Notes: generated by a model not told the origin, from the sequence alone. A stretch of 64,000 nt of DNA from Micractinium sp. NFX-FRZ (GCA_029339195.1 JAPTJF010000254.1:1-64000), one strand, 5' to 3'; positions 43,780 through 55,440 are shown, counted from the stretch's first letter. Numbers and translations: made by a program.

Positions 43780-46700
43780 ATGTCGCGGCGGCTCCTTGCC
43801 CGCCTCCGCCAACTGCAAACGGGGTTTGGAGTCGTATGCGTCTCCGAGCAGCAGGCTCCCCAGGCGGGGCGCTTGCTTGAGTTGGCATCCGAATTGAAGG
43901 CACTTTCATTGTCGTTGGATGCACAGCAGGACACGCCGGAGCTCAGGAGGTGGGGTTTCGCATAAGTCGTCTGCGCCTGGAGCCCCTGCTACCGCAGCTG
44001 GATGGCTAGTAATCGTGCCTGGTGTGTCGGGGGAGTTAGGTCGCCCGAAACTACCGCCTCCATCCCGAAACACACCACCCGCGACACCCTCTCCCTGCCG
44101 CCTACCGCCTGCCGCCTGCCGCAGGGAGATGGTGGCCTTGGCAACGCAGCTGGCAGACTTCAGCAGGGCAGCCAGCCGCGAGATGAATGGCCTGATTTCA
44201 GATGAAGCCCTGGGAGCGGTGTTCCCGCAGCTCGAGGCGGCAGCTGTCGTCCTGACCGTGCTGGCCCTGCTGGGCACCCAAGTCGAGCTGCCGACGCAGG
44301 ACACGTTCCGCCTTGCGAGCGCCGCTTCAGTCGTCTTTGAGGCCGGCTGCCATGGGCTGCACATTGCGCGCCGGGACGGGGCGCCGGTGGTGGAGTTCCT
44401 ACATATGCAGCTGCTGGGCGCAGTCATGGTGGTTGTGCACTTGCTAGTGCCCAGCAGCCAGCCGCACGCGCAGGCGGCCTTTGCGGGAAGCACGGGGCGG
44501 CCAGGCGTGCTGCTGCCCTGGCTGGCGGAAGTCATTGCCGCCCTGGATTCGTGCATGGGTGCGTCTGGGTGCTCAGCGCAGCGTGCGTGGACGCAGCGGC
44601 TTGCTTGCCTGCCTGCCTGCCTGCTTCCCCGTGGCTGGCTGTGTGGCAGCGGGGAGCATCCCAGGCTAGACTGGATGCAGCTGGCCGGCCGGGCTGGCAT
44701 GTGGGGCATGTGAGCGCTGACCACCTGCCTCTGGCCATTCTTCACATTCCTGCCTCTGCCCCCTCCTCTGTAGGCGAGGCAGCGGCCTCCATGTCGATGG
44801 ATGTTTGTGTGCTGGCTGACAAATTCTTCACCACGACCGCCTATGCGAAGCACGCCGCAGCGCTGGCAGGCGACGCCCCCCTGCAGCAAGCTGTCACCAG
44901 CCTGCTGCTGCGCCGCTGCCTGCCAGCCGTCGCAGCCGAGGCGGCGGTGGACCCAGGGCAGATGCTGGACCCGACCAGCAACGCCCACAAGGCCATGCTT
45001 GCGCTGGGCCCGCTGCTCGCGGCACGCTGCCTGCAGCACACCGCCATGCAGCAGCTGCGGCGGGACAGCAGCGCAGCCGCTGCTGCGGTACGCCACGCGG
45101 CGGCCGTTGTCGGCGCTTTGCCGGCCCGCAGGCCCGACGAAGTGCCTGCTGTGCTCTACGGCAGGGCACAATGCTATGCCCTGGGGCTGCTGGCGTCGGT
45201 GAGCCGCTGTCTGATGGGCAACGGCGGCAGCGGTGGCAGCACCACCGCGGCCGATGACAATGAGGCTGCCAGCAGCACAGGCGGCGGGGCAGTTTGCCAG
45301 GGCGGCCGGCAGGCGGCAGCCTGGGAGGTGGTGCAGCTGGTGCCGCATGTAGCAGCCGTTGTGCGCAGCGTGGCAGCAGGCAGAGAGCACCGAGCAGACG
45401 AAGTGCCAACGGCTTGCCACAATTTCACCACCAGCTGCGCGCTGCTGGAGCAGCTGCAGGGCTGCTCAGCCCAGCCGGCCCAACTGCAGGCGTGGGTGGC
45501 GGCGGCAGAGGCAGCCCTGCGCCTGCAGCAGCTGCTTGCTGACCTGGCATCCGAGCCGGGGCAGCCCACTGAGCGGCCCTTTAATTGCGCCGTGCCAAAC
45601 CTATCTGGGGCGCTCCTCAAGTGCCTCTGGCTGCACCCGCCGTCACCCAGCACAGACGCCAGCGGCACCACCGGCAGCACAGAGGGCGCCAGCACGGCGC
45701 GCCAGCTGTGGCAGCTGCACAGCGCGGGGTGCCGCCTGGTCCACTGGGTGACAACGGACAGCAGCCGGCAGCTGGCGGCGCCGGGCATGGGGCATGCAGG
45801 CAGCCTGAGGCAGCTGCTCTTGGGGTTGGACCGTGTGTTCCAGCTGGCCCACGCCTGCCTGGCGCCTGCTGGCGGAGAGGGGGAGAAAGAAGGGGAGGCG
45901 CCCAGGTGGGGTGGTTGCGGGAGGGCACAGGCAGTGTGTGGTGGGTGTTTCTCCTATGGAGGGCGCCGTGCCGAGCTGCGCCGTGCCGTGCCACGCTGTG
46001 CCGTGGCGGGAGCTGACCCCCGGTGCACAGCCAGCCATCCACCCCTTTCCTGCTGCCTGTCCCTGCAGGGAGGCGCTCGCCCTGTGCGCTGCGCACTGGC
46101 AGGCGGCGCGCGCGGTGATGGCGGCCCTGTCAGCTGCCGCCCCGCCGACACCTGGCGAGCAGCAGGCCAAGCTGGCAACACCCTGGGACACCTTTGAGTG
46201 CCTGCTGGACTCGGCCTGCCTGGCGGCCCACACCTACCCGTGCCCAGTTTCAGTCGACTTTCTAGCACCGGTGCTGCAGGCAGTGGCTGCACTGCCAGAG
46301 GTGGGTGGGCGGGCGGGCAGGCAGGTGGCAGCGTGCATTTATGGCTGCACCAATGTTAAACAGCAAGACGCTTGCGATTCCCTGGCTCTGGGCATTCTGC
46401 CACCCTCCAGGCCTGCAAGCAGCGCAGCAGGCGATGACGCCTGCCACCGATGCCCTGCATGCGTGGCATTGCAGGGCGCCGAGTACGGCAGGCAGGCTTG
46501 GGCGCGAATGCTGGCGGTGTGCCAGCTGGGCGCCCGGTCCGAGTCAGGCATGGCAACAGCTCTGCTGAACTCGGGGCTGGTGGAGCAGGCGCTCTCCCAC
46601 TGCACCCGGGAGGGCGACGCCGACGCACACACAGCCGCTGTTCAGGTGTGTGTGCTCTGTGCCTGGACAAGGGAGTGGTGGTGGTCATGGACAGGGGGCA

Positions 46701-47478
46701 CAGTGGCAGGGCAGCCAGGCCAGTTGCCGTGGCGCACGGGGCGCCCCTCACACCTGCCGAGCTCTTGCCTGCCGCCTGCCCACCGTAAGGGCCCTAACTT
46801 GCACTCCTTTGGCGCGGGTGCTGTGCTCAGCTACTTCACCCCCCCTGGCGGGAGCTCATGCGTGGCTTTGCTTGTCGTGCCGTGCAGAATGGATGCGCGC
46901 ATTCCACCTTTGTCTGCACAACGACGGTCGCCTCACCGGCCGCAGATGCCAGCACCTGCTTCTCGCTGCTGGCCACGGCTGGGAAGCACGAGGGGCGGCA
47001 GGCCACGCTGGGCATGCCATTGCAGCAGATGAGCGACAGGATGGCAGGTGCAGTGCGGGCCATCGCAGCGGGCTCACAAGGGCTCCAGACGCTGAAGGCG
47101 CGCGAGCTGGCCAGTGCGCTGCAACAGCGGATGCTGCCGCCAGCGCTGGACGCCGCTGCCGCCCTGCCGCGGTGCTGGGAGGCGCTAGGCGAGGAGCCGC
47201 AGGGCAGGACGCAGCTGGCGCGGGCGGCTGCTGCCCGCAGCTGCGCCAACCTGCGCTGCGCCAACGTCGGCCTGAGGGGCGGCCCGGACGCGGGCAGCGG
47301 GCGCGGCTGCAAGCGCTGCAGCGCCTGCCGTGCGGTGTGGTACTGCAGCACGGCCTGCTCAAAGGCCGACTGGCGCACAGCGGGCGGCGGGCACAAGTGG
47401 ACGTGCGAGGCGCTGGCAGAAGAGTTGGCAGAAGAGCTGGCAGAGCAGCAGCAGCTAGATGCAGCTGGGGGCAGCTGA
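43780..47478 (+). CDS. MYND zinc-finger protein with a long helical N-terminal region
   Basis: Exons are 43780-43949, 44125-44558, 44774-45905, 46069-46300, 46475-46645 and 46888-47478, giving 909 residues. The last about 60 residues before the tail form a MYND finger: CANLRC, a Gly-rich loop, CKRCSACRAVWYCSTACSKADW, then GHKWTC. This supplies the Cys/His ligands of the family, which mediates protein-protein contacts with Pro-rich partners. Upstream, about 800 residues are Ala/Leu-rich and predicted helical, reminiscent of ARM/HEAT-like scaffolds but without a repeat I can assign. The 1132-base third exon encodes nearly half of the protein. Large MYND proteins of this layout are common in Chlorella-type and Chlamydomonas genomes and mostly uncharacterised. 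The protein ends with an acidic ELAEELAEQQQ tail. No signal peptide is seen. Confidence 0.85.
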
Positions 47479-47519
47479 ATGAATTGCTCTGTGGGGCTGA
47501 ATGAATTGCTCTGTGGGGC
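47476..47519 (+). repeat. 22-base tandem duplication beginning at a stop codon
   Basis: TGAATGAATTGCTCTGTGGG plus GC occurs twice head to tail. The first TGA is the stop codon of the MYND gene, so the duplication lies in the start of its 3' UTR. Confidence 0.95.
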
Positions 47520-47632
47520 TGACATGGCTCAGCGTGAAAATTGAACTTTGAGTCAATCTGTCTACCCACACGTTTCATGCTTGTTGCCGCCCTCTCTTGT
47601 CTGAGGAAACTGAAGCGTTCACATTGAAACAA

Positions 47633-47637
47633 TGTAA
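47633..47637 (+). terminator. TGTAA polyadenylation signal of the MYND-finger gene
   Basis: TGTAA lies 155 bases after the stop, in AT-richer 3' UTR sequence between two converging genes. Confidence 0.6.
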
Positions 47638-47856
47638 ATGAACAATAGCTGTAACCGATCACAGATGCCTGGTGATGTAAGGCGCTGCCTGCCGATCTCA
47701 AGTACTGTCACAGTACGAGGCGTCGCAGTGGGGAGCAAGCAGTGGGGCAAAACAGCAAGAGCAAGCGAGGGCCTGAGGGGAGCAGAAGGAGCGGAGATTC
47801 GAAATTAACACCAACACAGCTTGTGACATCCAACCAGGGAAGCCTGCTGGGCTGTC
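47638..47856. other. Convergent spacer between the MYND gene and the K+ channel gene
   Basis: About 220 bases. It must contain the 3' ends of both converging transcripts. No other feature was seen. Confidence 0.5.
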
Positions 47857-47861
47857 TTACA
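47857..47861 (-). terminator. TGTAA motif overlapping the K+ channel stop codon
   Basis: On the minus strand CTG-TAA at the end of the channel reading frame forms TGTAA. No other minus-strand TGTAA is seen between here and the converging MYND gene, so this may be the working polyadenylation signal, implying a very short 3' UTR. Confidence 0.35.
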
Positions 47862-50800
47862 GAGTGATGGAGCTGGCAGCCCCGCCCTGCGTCGACGATC
47901 TGCTCATTGCCGGCTCAGCCCGGGCTCCGCTCAGGGCAGGCTCGCCGCCAACCATTGCAGCCGCCACTGCCACTGCCGCCGCCGCTGCTGCTGCCGCCGC
48001 CGCTGCCGCCTCCCCCTGTGTTGCCACCGCAGGGGCGCCGCTCTCGGCGGTCTGGCTGCACGAGCGGGAGCGCGCGTCCACATATATTTGCAAGGGCGCT
48101 TCGCAGCTGCCGCTGGTGTGGGCCTTGAAGGTGCTGCGCCCGCTGGACATGACTGGGAAGCCGTCCGTGTGGGGGCCTCCATGGAGGAGCACCGCCCTGA
48201 CGGCCTCCACGGCCTGGGGAGGGAAACGGGGGAAGGATGGCGAGACGTCATGCGGCACATCACGCCTGCTAAGCTACAGTGGGGTGCCCGCCCGTCTCCC
48301 CCGCACAGGCGACCGGTTTGTCAGACACCACGTTACACCACGCGCTGGCTCTCACGCACCCAAAAATGCCAGCTGTGCCCACCTGTGGCTGCACCCGCAG
48401 CGCTGCCAGGAAGGCAGAGGCGTCCAGGCGCCACAGCTTGCAGCTGCTGACCGTGCTGAGCGTGCTGAGGTGGCAGGGGTGGCCCAGGGACGCCCCCAGC
48501 AGCGCCTCCTCCCCCAGCAGCGCAGGCCCCTCCACCACCTCCTCCTCCTCCTGCCCATCCAGCTCCCGCACGCTGCTCAGGCACACCTGGCCTGCGGGGC
48601 GAGCCCAGCAGTTTGGAGCAAGAGCAGGCAGGGAGACAGGCAGGCAGTGAGTGCGACAATAGGCTGGCAGGCAGGCAAGGCGGGCAGGCCGGCGGGCGGG
48701 CGGGCTGGGGGCCAGGCAGCCAAGCCAGGTCTCAAGAGCAGGCAACCGACAGGCAGGCGGGCATGCAGACAGGGGGCTGTTTTTTGTGGGCGGGGGCCAA
48801 GATACGGCAGGGTGCAGGCAGGGGACAGGCGGACAGGCAGGCGTGCGGGCGCACCCTGTTGCAGCACCCAGCAGGCTGCCGCCTCCTCCCCCTCCTCGCA
48901 CAGCGTGTACCTGGGGAGGGAGGGAGGGGGGCAGAGGAGGCGGGGTGCACGGCTCAAGACGAAGCAGGGCTGCTACCGTTGAAGGGCCTAGGTTGGGAAC
49001 AGCACATGCCTGGTGTTGGGCGAGTCGCCACAGCACACCACATGCACCGCATCACGCGACGTGGCTGGGTCCGTACCCAGGTTGCACCAGCAGCGGCTCC
49101 ACGCTTTCTGGGCCCTGCCACCAAAGCAGCATGCTCTCACGTGCCCAGGTGGGACCTTTATAGACCCGGGCACCGCCTTCCCAGCAACCTCAGCCACTGC
49201 TTCTTTCCTCCTCCCCACAGCCCCTCCCACTATACTCCACACCAGCTCCCCGCACTCACCCTGGGGGCAGGTCCAGAGGCTCCAGCCGGCTGGCAAGTGC
49301 CCGCATGGCGGCAGCGTTGTCCTGGATGGCCCGGAAGCAGCGCAGGTGGCAGAGCGTGCGGCAGGCGATGCTGGAGGCCAGGTCTGCGGGGCCAAGGTGT
49401 GAGGGAAGGGTAGGGCATAGGCAGCGGCAGAGGTTGCAGGGGCAGAGTGGGAAGGGATCAAGCCGGGGTGCCAGGGCTTTGGCGGTAGCAGCATTGTGAG
49501 GCCGTGGAAGGAGGGCCGGGGGGGCGTACAGGTGGTGGGCCGGTCGCATCACGCACAGAGCCACAGATGAGTGGCAAAGCACCCCCCAGCAACCCCCCAG
49601 CCACCCCCGTCCAACCTGTTGGTGCACAGGCTGTGAAGCGCTTTGTCAATACACCCTCACCCCCACCACCACTCCCGCACCGCCCTGAAAATCCCTGCCC
49701 TGCGGGGTCTCCCCCTCCCTGTCGCCCCTGATGCACCGCACCCACCCGTGCGCAGGCTGTGCGGCAGCTCGCCGTAGAAGGCGCCCACGTCCAGCCCGTC
49801 CTGCTGGCGCACCCAGACGTCGGCGTAGAAGCGCTTGACGCGCCGCCGCACCTCGCGCGGCACCCGCTCCTGCGACATGTACCGCTCCACCGACGCCAGC
49901 TTCTCCTCCAGCACGGCACCCCTGCGGGGGGGAGTGGAGGCAGCGACACAGTGCGTGGGACACACGCACACAGGTGGATCCTTCATGTTTGAAAGTGTTG
50001 GCTGAGGCATCCGGGGCTATGCCATGTGCTGCTCCACAGCTGCAGCCTCTCCTCGATCGTGAGCGCCCCAGCAGAAGGGGAGGCGGCAGAGGGGAATTGT
50101 CAGCGGCAGCTTCCCCACGCCCACCCCACACCACACATGCTGTGCGCCCACCTGCGCACCGCCTTGCTGGCGCGCTGTATGATGGCGCTGATGGAGCTGA
50201 GCAGGGCGCCGAAGAAGCAGATGCCCAGCAGCTGCACAATCATGCACACGCCCGTCTCCAGGGGGGACCAGGGCAGGATGTCGCCGTAGCCCACTGTGGG
50301 GGGGTGAGTGCGTTGAGGGAGCAGGGAGCAGGGGCAGGCAGGGAGGGGTCAGGGACAACAACAGGCGACAACAGGTACAGGTACGATGGTGTCAAGGAGT
50401 GCTGAGTAGCCGCCGCGGTGGTCGCCCAGCTGCTGAGCACAGGACGTGGCGTGTGGGCGGGGTGGTCCAGTGCGTGCTCCGCCTCCTGGGCCTTCCCTTC
50501 CTTCGCCGCCCGTCCCCCCTCCTTGCCTGCAATCCTGTGCTGAAGCGCAGCCCCCTCTTGCATGCGACCCCATCAGTGGTGCTGGCACCCCACCCTCTTC
50601 CCTCGTTGCCCCTCCCCCCCGCTTGCCCGTGAGTATTGTGGTGCTGGCCCAGTAGATGCTGGCTATATAGGCCTCGGGGGCGGGGATGGACTCCGCCTCT
50701 ACCGCGGTCAGCGGGCTGCCGCCGTCGGCGGAGTAGCGGGAGATGAACTGGCCCCAGTGGGCCACCCAGGAGCCCTGTGGGGGCAGAGGAGGGGGAATTG

Positions 50801-53566
50801 GTGTTTTTTAATTAGCGAATGGTGCGGGCTTGGGAGGCATGAAGGGACACAGATCTGGAAGTGCGGTGCGTGCTGGCAGCAAGGCTCCCGAAATGCGCGG
50901 CCCCCACTACGCGGCTGACTGCATGCGGCACAGCATGCGTGCGCTGCTGCTGTGCGCACCCTGCTGCCTGCCCTCCCCACCTGGAAGCCCGCCTCCCGGG
51001 CGATGAAGAACCAGAGGCAGCCGCAGAAGTTGACGATGATGCCGGCCACCTGGGAGGAGCCATAAGGGGGACAGTTGCAAAAGAGCAAGGGAGGGTGATG
51101 CAGAAGCAGAGGCAAAGAGAGGGCATACCCCCTGCTGGCAGCGGTGAGGGAGGGGGGGGGGCACTAACATTGGGAAGGAGCTGGAGGACGAGGATTGTTA
51201 GATGGGCTCTCAAGCCAACAGGCTGCGCCCAGCATCCCACCCACGGAGCAGGGTGCAGGTCAGCACGGCTGCCAGCCTGCCGCCCATGCCCGCCCCACAC
51301 AACCCCTCACGTAGAAGAGCTGCAGGACGTGCAGGGTGTGCGGCCTCAGCCCCAGCATCCGCTTGGCTCCGCTCATGTGCGAGAGGTAGAGGTGCTTGAG
51401 CAGGCGCAGCACCTGGGGCAGGGGGGTGGGTGGTGAGGGCAGTGGAAAGAGGTGCTTGGAAGAAAGCAAGTTACAGATGTGTTTTGAGACGTTTTGGTAA
51501 AAGCCAGAGAATCGTGCTTGGTTTTGAGCAAGAATACAACCTGCATCCGAGGGGCAGGGCAGGGTGCGCCTCAAATCCCCTTGCCGTGCTCATCCGCGCG
51601 CAGTCACATTATTCCCTGCCCACTCGCTACCAGCCCCTCCCGCCCCGCCCCGCCCACCAGTCCTGCCCCACCTACCCACCCGCAGTATGCGCATGATGCG
51701 TGCGATGCGCAGCACGTGCGCCAGGTCGACGTTGGAGGTGGGGTCGCTGCCCGCCCAGGCCATGATCAGCACCGCGCACTGCAACGTGGGGCACGTGCAG
51801 GTTGCGGCAGAGGGATGAGAGGGGAGATTCCAGGGGAGGCAAGGGGTGGGAGGTTGACAGGGAAGGCAGGGGCCCACATGTGATGTGGGGTGATGTGGGG
51901 TGATGTGGGGTGATGTGGGGTGGCGGTTGGAATGGGGGCAAGGCAGGCCAGGGGCATGCTTCCCGAGGTGAGCCACCGCAGGGCGGGCCAAGCCGAGGCT
52001 GCTCCATCAGCAGGCTCCCTCAGCAGGCTCCCGCCCAAGTGCAGGGGTCTCGGGTGGGAGCAGGGGGGGCACAAGCGGCTTACAGCTGCACCAGAGGTGC
52101 CTACCTCAGAGGCTGCTGCCATAGCCTGTGCCGACCTAGCGTGCTCTGTTTGTGAAGCACCCACGTCGCAGCCGGGACTATAGCATCTTTCAGCAGCCCG
52201 GCACCCCTGCATAAGCCAGGCAATGCAGCCCACCCAACCACTCACTGGCCCCTGCCCGCCGCACCTGCGCAAACCACGCCACGCTGGAGAGGGTGTCCAC
52301 AAGGAAGGTGCCCCGCAGGCAGTACAGGCGGGCAATGCCGCGCCGGCTCATCACCACCCGCTGCTGCATGCCGTGCTGCAGAGGTGGGCGGGGGCAGGGG
52401 GCAGGGGACATTGTGTGCAGGGAGAGGCAGTGCAGGGGCCTGAGCAGCGGGAGGTTTTGTGACAAAGAGGCGGGGCTGGCGCCCCCTGGCACCTGCGCAC
52501 GTCCACCTCACGGCAGGTGGGTGCTGCCCCATGCGCCTTACACCCCCTCCCCTGCCAGCTGCTTCCATGCCAGCTCAGCTCCAGCTCACCCTGGCAGTGA
52601 CCGCATACCCAACGTTGAAGTTGAGCAGCACATCGACGGAGAAGAGCAGGCCAGCGATAAAGTCGGCAATGAATGTCTGCAACGGGGTGCGGGGGCGCAA
52701 GGCAAGGACTTGAGCGCAATGGGAGTGCGGAGGGCGTCGTGGCATGGGGACCTGCAGGCTCCATGGCTGCGGCATCTTTAGCATCAACAGGTGTCGCCTG
52801 CACATGGCTGCATGGGTGTCGCTGGCAGTGGACACCTCACTGGCCTTGCAACCACCGTGGCCGTCCAGTGCGGATCCCCCCGCACTGAGTCCCAGCTGCT
52901 TCTGCAGCACCCACTATATTCCCTTGCCTCCCTTGCCACAAGCTTGCTGCTCCCAGCACTTGAACCTCCCACCACCACTTGCGCCCAGCACCCACCCAGG
53001 AGATGAGGGAGGCGCGGGGGGAGAAGGCGACAGAGACGGGGCAGAGCACCGCGGTGTACGTCAGGTCCAGCAACAGCATGAGCAGCGCCCACCACGCGTA
53101 GGCGCGTGAAGTTGGGTGCAGGACCGGCAGGCAGCTGCGGCATGGAAGCGTGGTGCGACGGTTAGCACCGGCCTCAGCAGCGGGAGGTGAGGAGACACGC
53201 GGCACGCCAGGGCGGGCCGCCCCCGCCGGCAACCTACCAGCTGGCGCCTGAGCAGCAGCCCTGCCCGCCGCGCCAAGCCTCCACCTCCCAGGCTTCCAGC
53301 CGCTGCAGCTCCGCATCGCCCACTGCCACCGTCCGCCTGACCAGCCGTGACAGCGGCGCATCGGCAGCATGCCGCTCGCCGGCAGCGCTGCTGGTCCGGC
53401 TCGTTTGCGACGGCGGCGGCCCGGCCCAGGATGCCTCAGCCTCGCTGCGGGAGACGTGGACCCCGCCGTCCACCCCGGGAGTTGGTTTCACAAACATCGC
53501 TTCCTCTAACCGCACGTGCCCAAGAGCAGCGGGCGCCCTAGGCGGCAGAAACACAGATGGAAGCAA
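47857..53566 (-). CDS. Voltage-gated K+ channel with cyclic-nucleotide-binding domain
   Basis: Exons in transcript order are 53566-53238, 53134-52996, 52676-52590, 52375-52265, 51778-51680, 51412-51311, 51180-51169, 51049-50981, 50774-50627, 50293-50152, 49921-49746, 49383-49260, 48910-48855, 48591-48383 and 48213-47857, giving 719 residues. S1 is WWALLMLLLDLTYTAVL. S2 includes FIADFIAGLLFSVDVLLNF. S3 includes GTFLVDTLSSVAWF. S4 is LRIARIMRILRVLRLLK, with a basic residue every third position. S5 is VAGIIVNFCGCLWFFI. The pore reads STTILTVGYGD, the K+ selectivity filter, and S6 follows. A C-linker (VPREVRRRVKRFYADVW) and a CNBD (LPPGYTLCEEGEEA to LWRLDASAFLAAL) come next, then a low-complexity tail. 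It resembles plant Shaker/EAG-type channels of the plasma membrane. Exon 7 is only 12 bases. The intron after 50627 uses a GC donor inside the filter codons. The start could also be at 53497. Confidence 0.93.
51881..51920 (+). repeat. Four tandem copies of a 10-base unit in a K+ channel intron
   Basis: TGATGTGGGG is repeated four times without change, inside the intron between exons 52375-52265 and 51778-51680. Confidence 0.95.
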
Positions 53567-54083
53567 TGCCGCCGGTTCCAGATGCCCCCGAGAGAGCTAC
53601 CGATAGCACAAGTTGGGGTGCCGCCACGCGGGCGGCGGCGCCAGCTGCTGGCGCAGGAGGAGACGGGCGGCCGAGTTGTCTCACAACTTGCACGTCTCAG
53701 GCATTTTGGGGCTGTATCACAATCAATGTCTGTCCTTTACTGGGCGTTTGCAGTTCTTCTAAAAAAGTGTGCACTCCTTTGTCCGGTGGCGGCGGGCAAG
53801 CGGCGGGCGGCAAGGCAAAAGGCAATGATGCAGGCATTTGTGAAAAGGGCTGGCTCTCACACCTGCCAGCTTTCTGAAGATAACAGGGCATGGTACATCA
53901 GGCGCGTTGCGATAAAGTGGTGTTTGTCGCGCCCACCGCATCACTGCCTTTCGCTGGGGCGCCGCCAGCGGCAGCAAGCGCCAGGTAGGCTGGATGAGGC
54001 CGAGTGGAAGGGGCGAGCCTCTCTGGCGCACTTTTGGCGCACAAATTCTGTCACAGATTACTTTGGGGTATCGAGAAGCAACA
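53567..54083. other. Divergent promoter region of the K+ channel and RIQ-like genes
   Basis: About 520 bases separate two divergent start codons, so both promoters must lie here. There are locally AT-richer stretches around 53690-53770 and 54040-54080. No conserved box can be named with confidence. Confidence 0.5.
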
Positions 54084-55149
54084 ATGCAGGCCGTTTGCAG
54101 CGTCCGCCCAGCTCTTGCTGCCCGCCTGGGCAGCAGCGCCTCCATGGGCCGCCGCCCTCGCGTGGCATTTGCCAGCGGTGAGTCGATTGGCGATCGCAAG
54201 CTGCTCAAGCCGGCTGCAAGGGCTCTTGACTGTGGTAGAGGCCGCGCGCTCTTGCTCTCTCCAAGCCCACCGGGCTACTCATGGATCAAGCTTGGGCCAT
54301 GCAGAGCGGGAATCGTAGCCCGCTGCCCCGATCATGCCTGCTACCTGGCCTTGCAGGTGCTGCCGCCCGCGCTGCCCCCCGCCTGGCTGTGCGCGCTGCC
54401 GCCGCGGATGAGGATGTGGGCACTGCTGGCACCGCTGCCATCGCCCTAGGCCTGCTTGCCAACCCCATCGTGCTCTGGAGCGAGTACACACTGAAAACCA
54501 CTGGCGCGGGCCTGCCGCCGGGCCCCGGTGAGCGACTGCAGTTGGGTGCTCGCTTGAGTGCTGCCTGTGCCTGTCGTGAGGAGTGGGGCGCCTGCGCAGG
54601 GCTGTCTGTGCCTGTCGTGAGGAGTGGGGCGCCTGCGCAGGGCTGCCTGTGCTGTCGTCTGGGCTGCCACAGGCGCGTACCATGCAGCAGCACTGCACTC
54701 GTGGCTAAATTTGGTGCCCTTTTTGCCCGCCCGCAGGCGGCGCTCTGGGTGCGGCCGAGGGCATCTCCTACCTGGTCATCCTGGGCGTGGTGGGATGGTC
54801 TGCCTACACGAAGGTGTGTGTGAAGGCATGCAAGCAAGGGGAGCACTGCAGGCGTGCCTGAAGCGTGCACCTTGCCTCGAAAGCCAGAAATGGGACGTAC
54901 TGCTGTCCAGGAGTGGAGTGGTGCACCCAGCCGATGCAGGGAGCCGATGTGTGGTTTGGACTGCCTGACGGGCATGCACGTTCGCTCTATTGGCTCCCCT
55001 GATCATTGTCCCCCTCCCACGTGCAGGTCCAGACGGGCAGCGGCCTCCCCGCGGGCCCCTCTGGCCTGCTGGGCGCCGTGGAGGGCTTCTCCTACCTCTC
55101 CCTCCTGGCGGGCATCGTGGTGTTTGGCCTGAACGCCGCTGGCATCTGA
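54084..55149 (+). CDS. RIQ/DUF1118 thylakoid membrane protein
   Basis: Exons are 54084-54177, 54357-54527, 54737-54813 and 55027-55149, giving 154 residues. The N-terminus (MQAVCSVRPALAARLGSSAS, Arg/Ala/Ser-rich) looks like a plastid transit peptide. The mature part has the DUF1118 pattern of Arabidopsis RIQ1/RIQ2: NPIVLWSEYTLKTTG, then two copies of a unit TGxGLPxGPxGxLGAxEGxSYL, each followed by a membrane helix (LVILGVVGWSAYTKV and LSLLAGIVVFGLNAAGI). In Arabidopsis these grana proteins influence LHCII organisation, grana stacking and non-photochemical quenching. The algal protein ends just after the last helix, shorter than the plant forms. The internal duplication probably arose before plants, since both copies are conserved there. 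It is divergent from the K+ channel gene. Confidence 0.87.
54563..54644 (+). repeat. Two tandem copies of a 41-base unit in a RIQ-like intron
   Basis: A 41-base segment containing CTGTCGTGAGGAGTGGGGCG occurs twice with one or two changes, followed by a partial third, shortly after the donor at 54528. Confidence 0.85.
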
Positions 55150-55297
55150 GGAGGGGGCACACACTGGCCTGCCCGGATGGGTTGCTGCCTAGCTCTTCTA
55201 ACTGCCCCTACTTGACGACTCCCCGAACCCTGGCAATTCTCTTCCTCCAGTCTCTGATGAGCCACTTCTGACCTGCTTGCTGTGATCATCACAGTTC

Positions 55298-55302
55298 TTA
55301 CA
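55298..55302 (-). terminator. TGTAA polyadenylation signal of the PF16-like gene (minus strand)
   Basis: Minus-strand TGTAA lies 185-189 bases after the PF16-like stop codon. It lies inside the presumed 3' UTR of the converging RIQ-like gene. Confidence 0.5.
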
Positions 55303-55440
55303 CTCGCTTGCCAGCCCTCCCCGGGGCTCCCCCGCTTGCCTGATCCCATGAATTTCGCATCAAACAAGCACACAGCAAAATTCCCGTTGGTCAGTCACTT
55401 GCAGATTATAATTTCATTTCTTTCCTGCCTGTCATTGCCC

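Noticed and set aside
47864..48982. Plus-strand 372-residue open frame opposite the K+ channel 3' exons
   Set aside because: The opposite strand encodes the CNBD with correct splice phases. This frame shows only low-complexity sequence.
49088..49130. Possible extra exon of the K+ channel between the C-linker and CNBD exons
   Set aside because: Including it breaks the phase or yields sequence unlike a CNBD. Joining 49260 directly to 48910 gives LPPGYTLCEEGEEA, the expected start of the domain.
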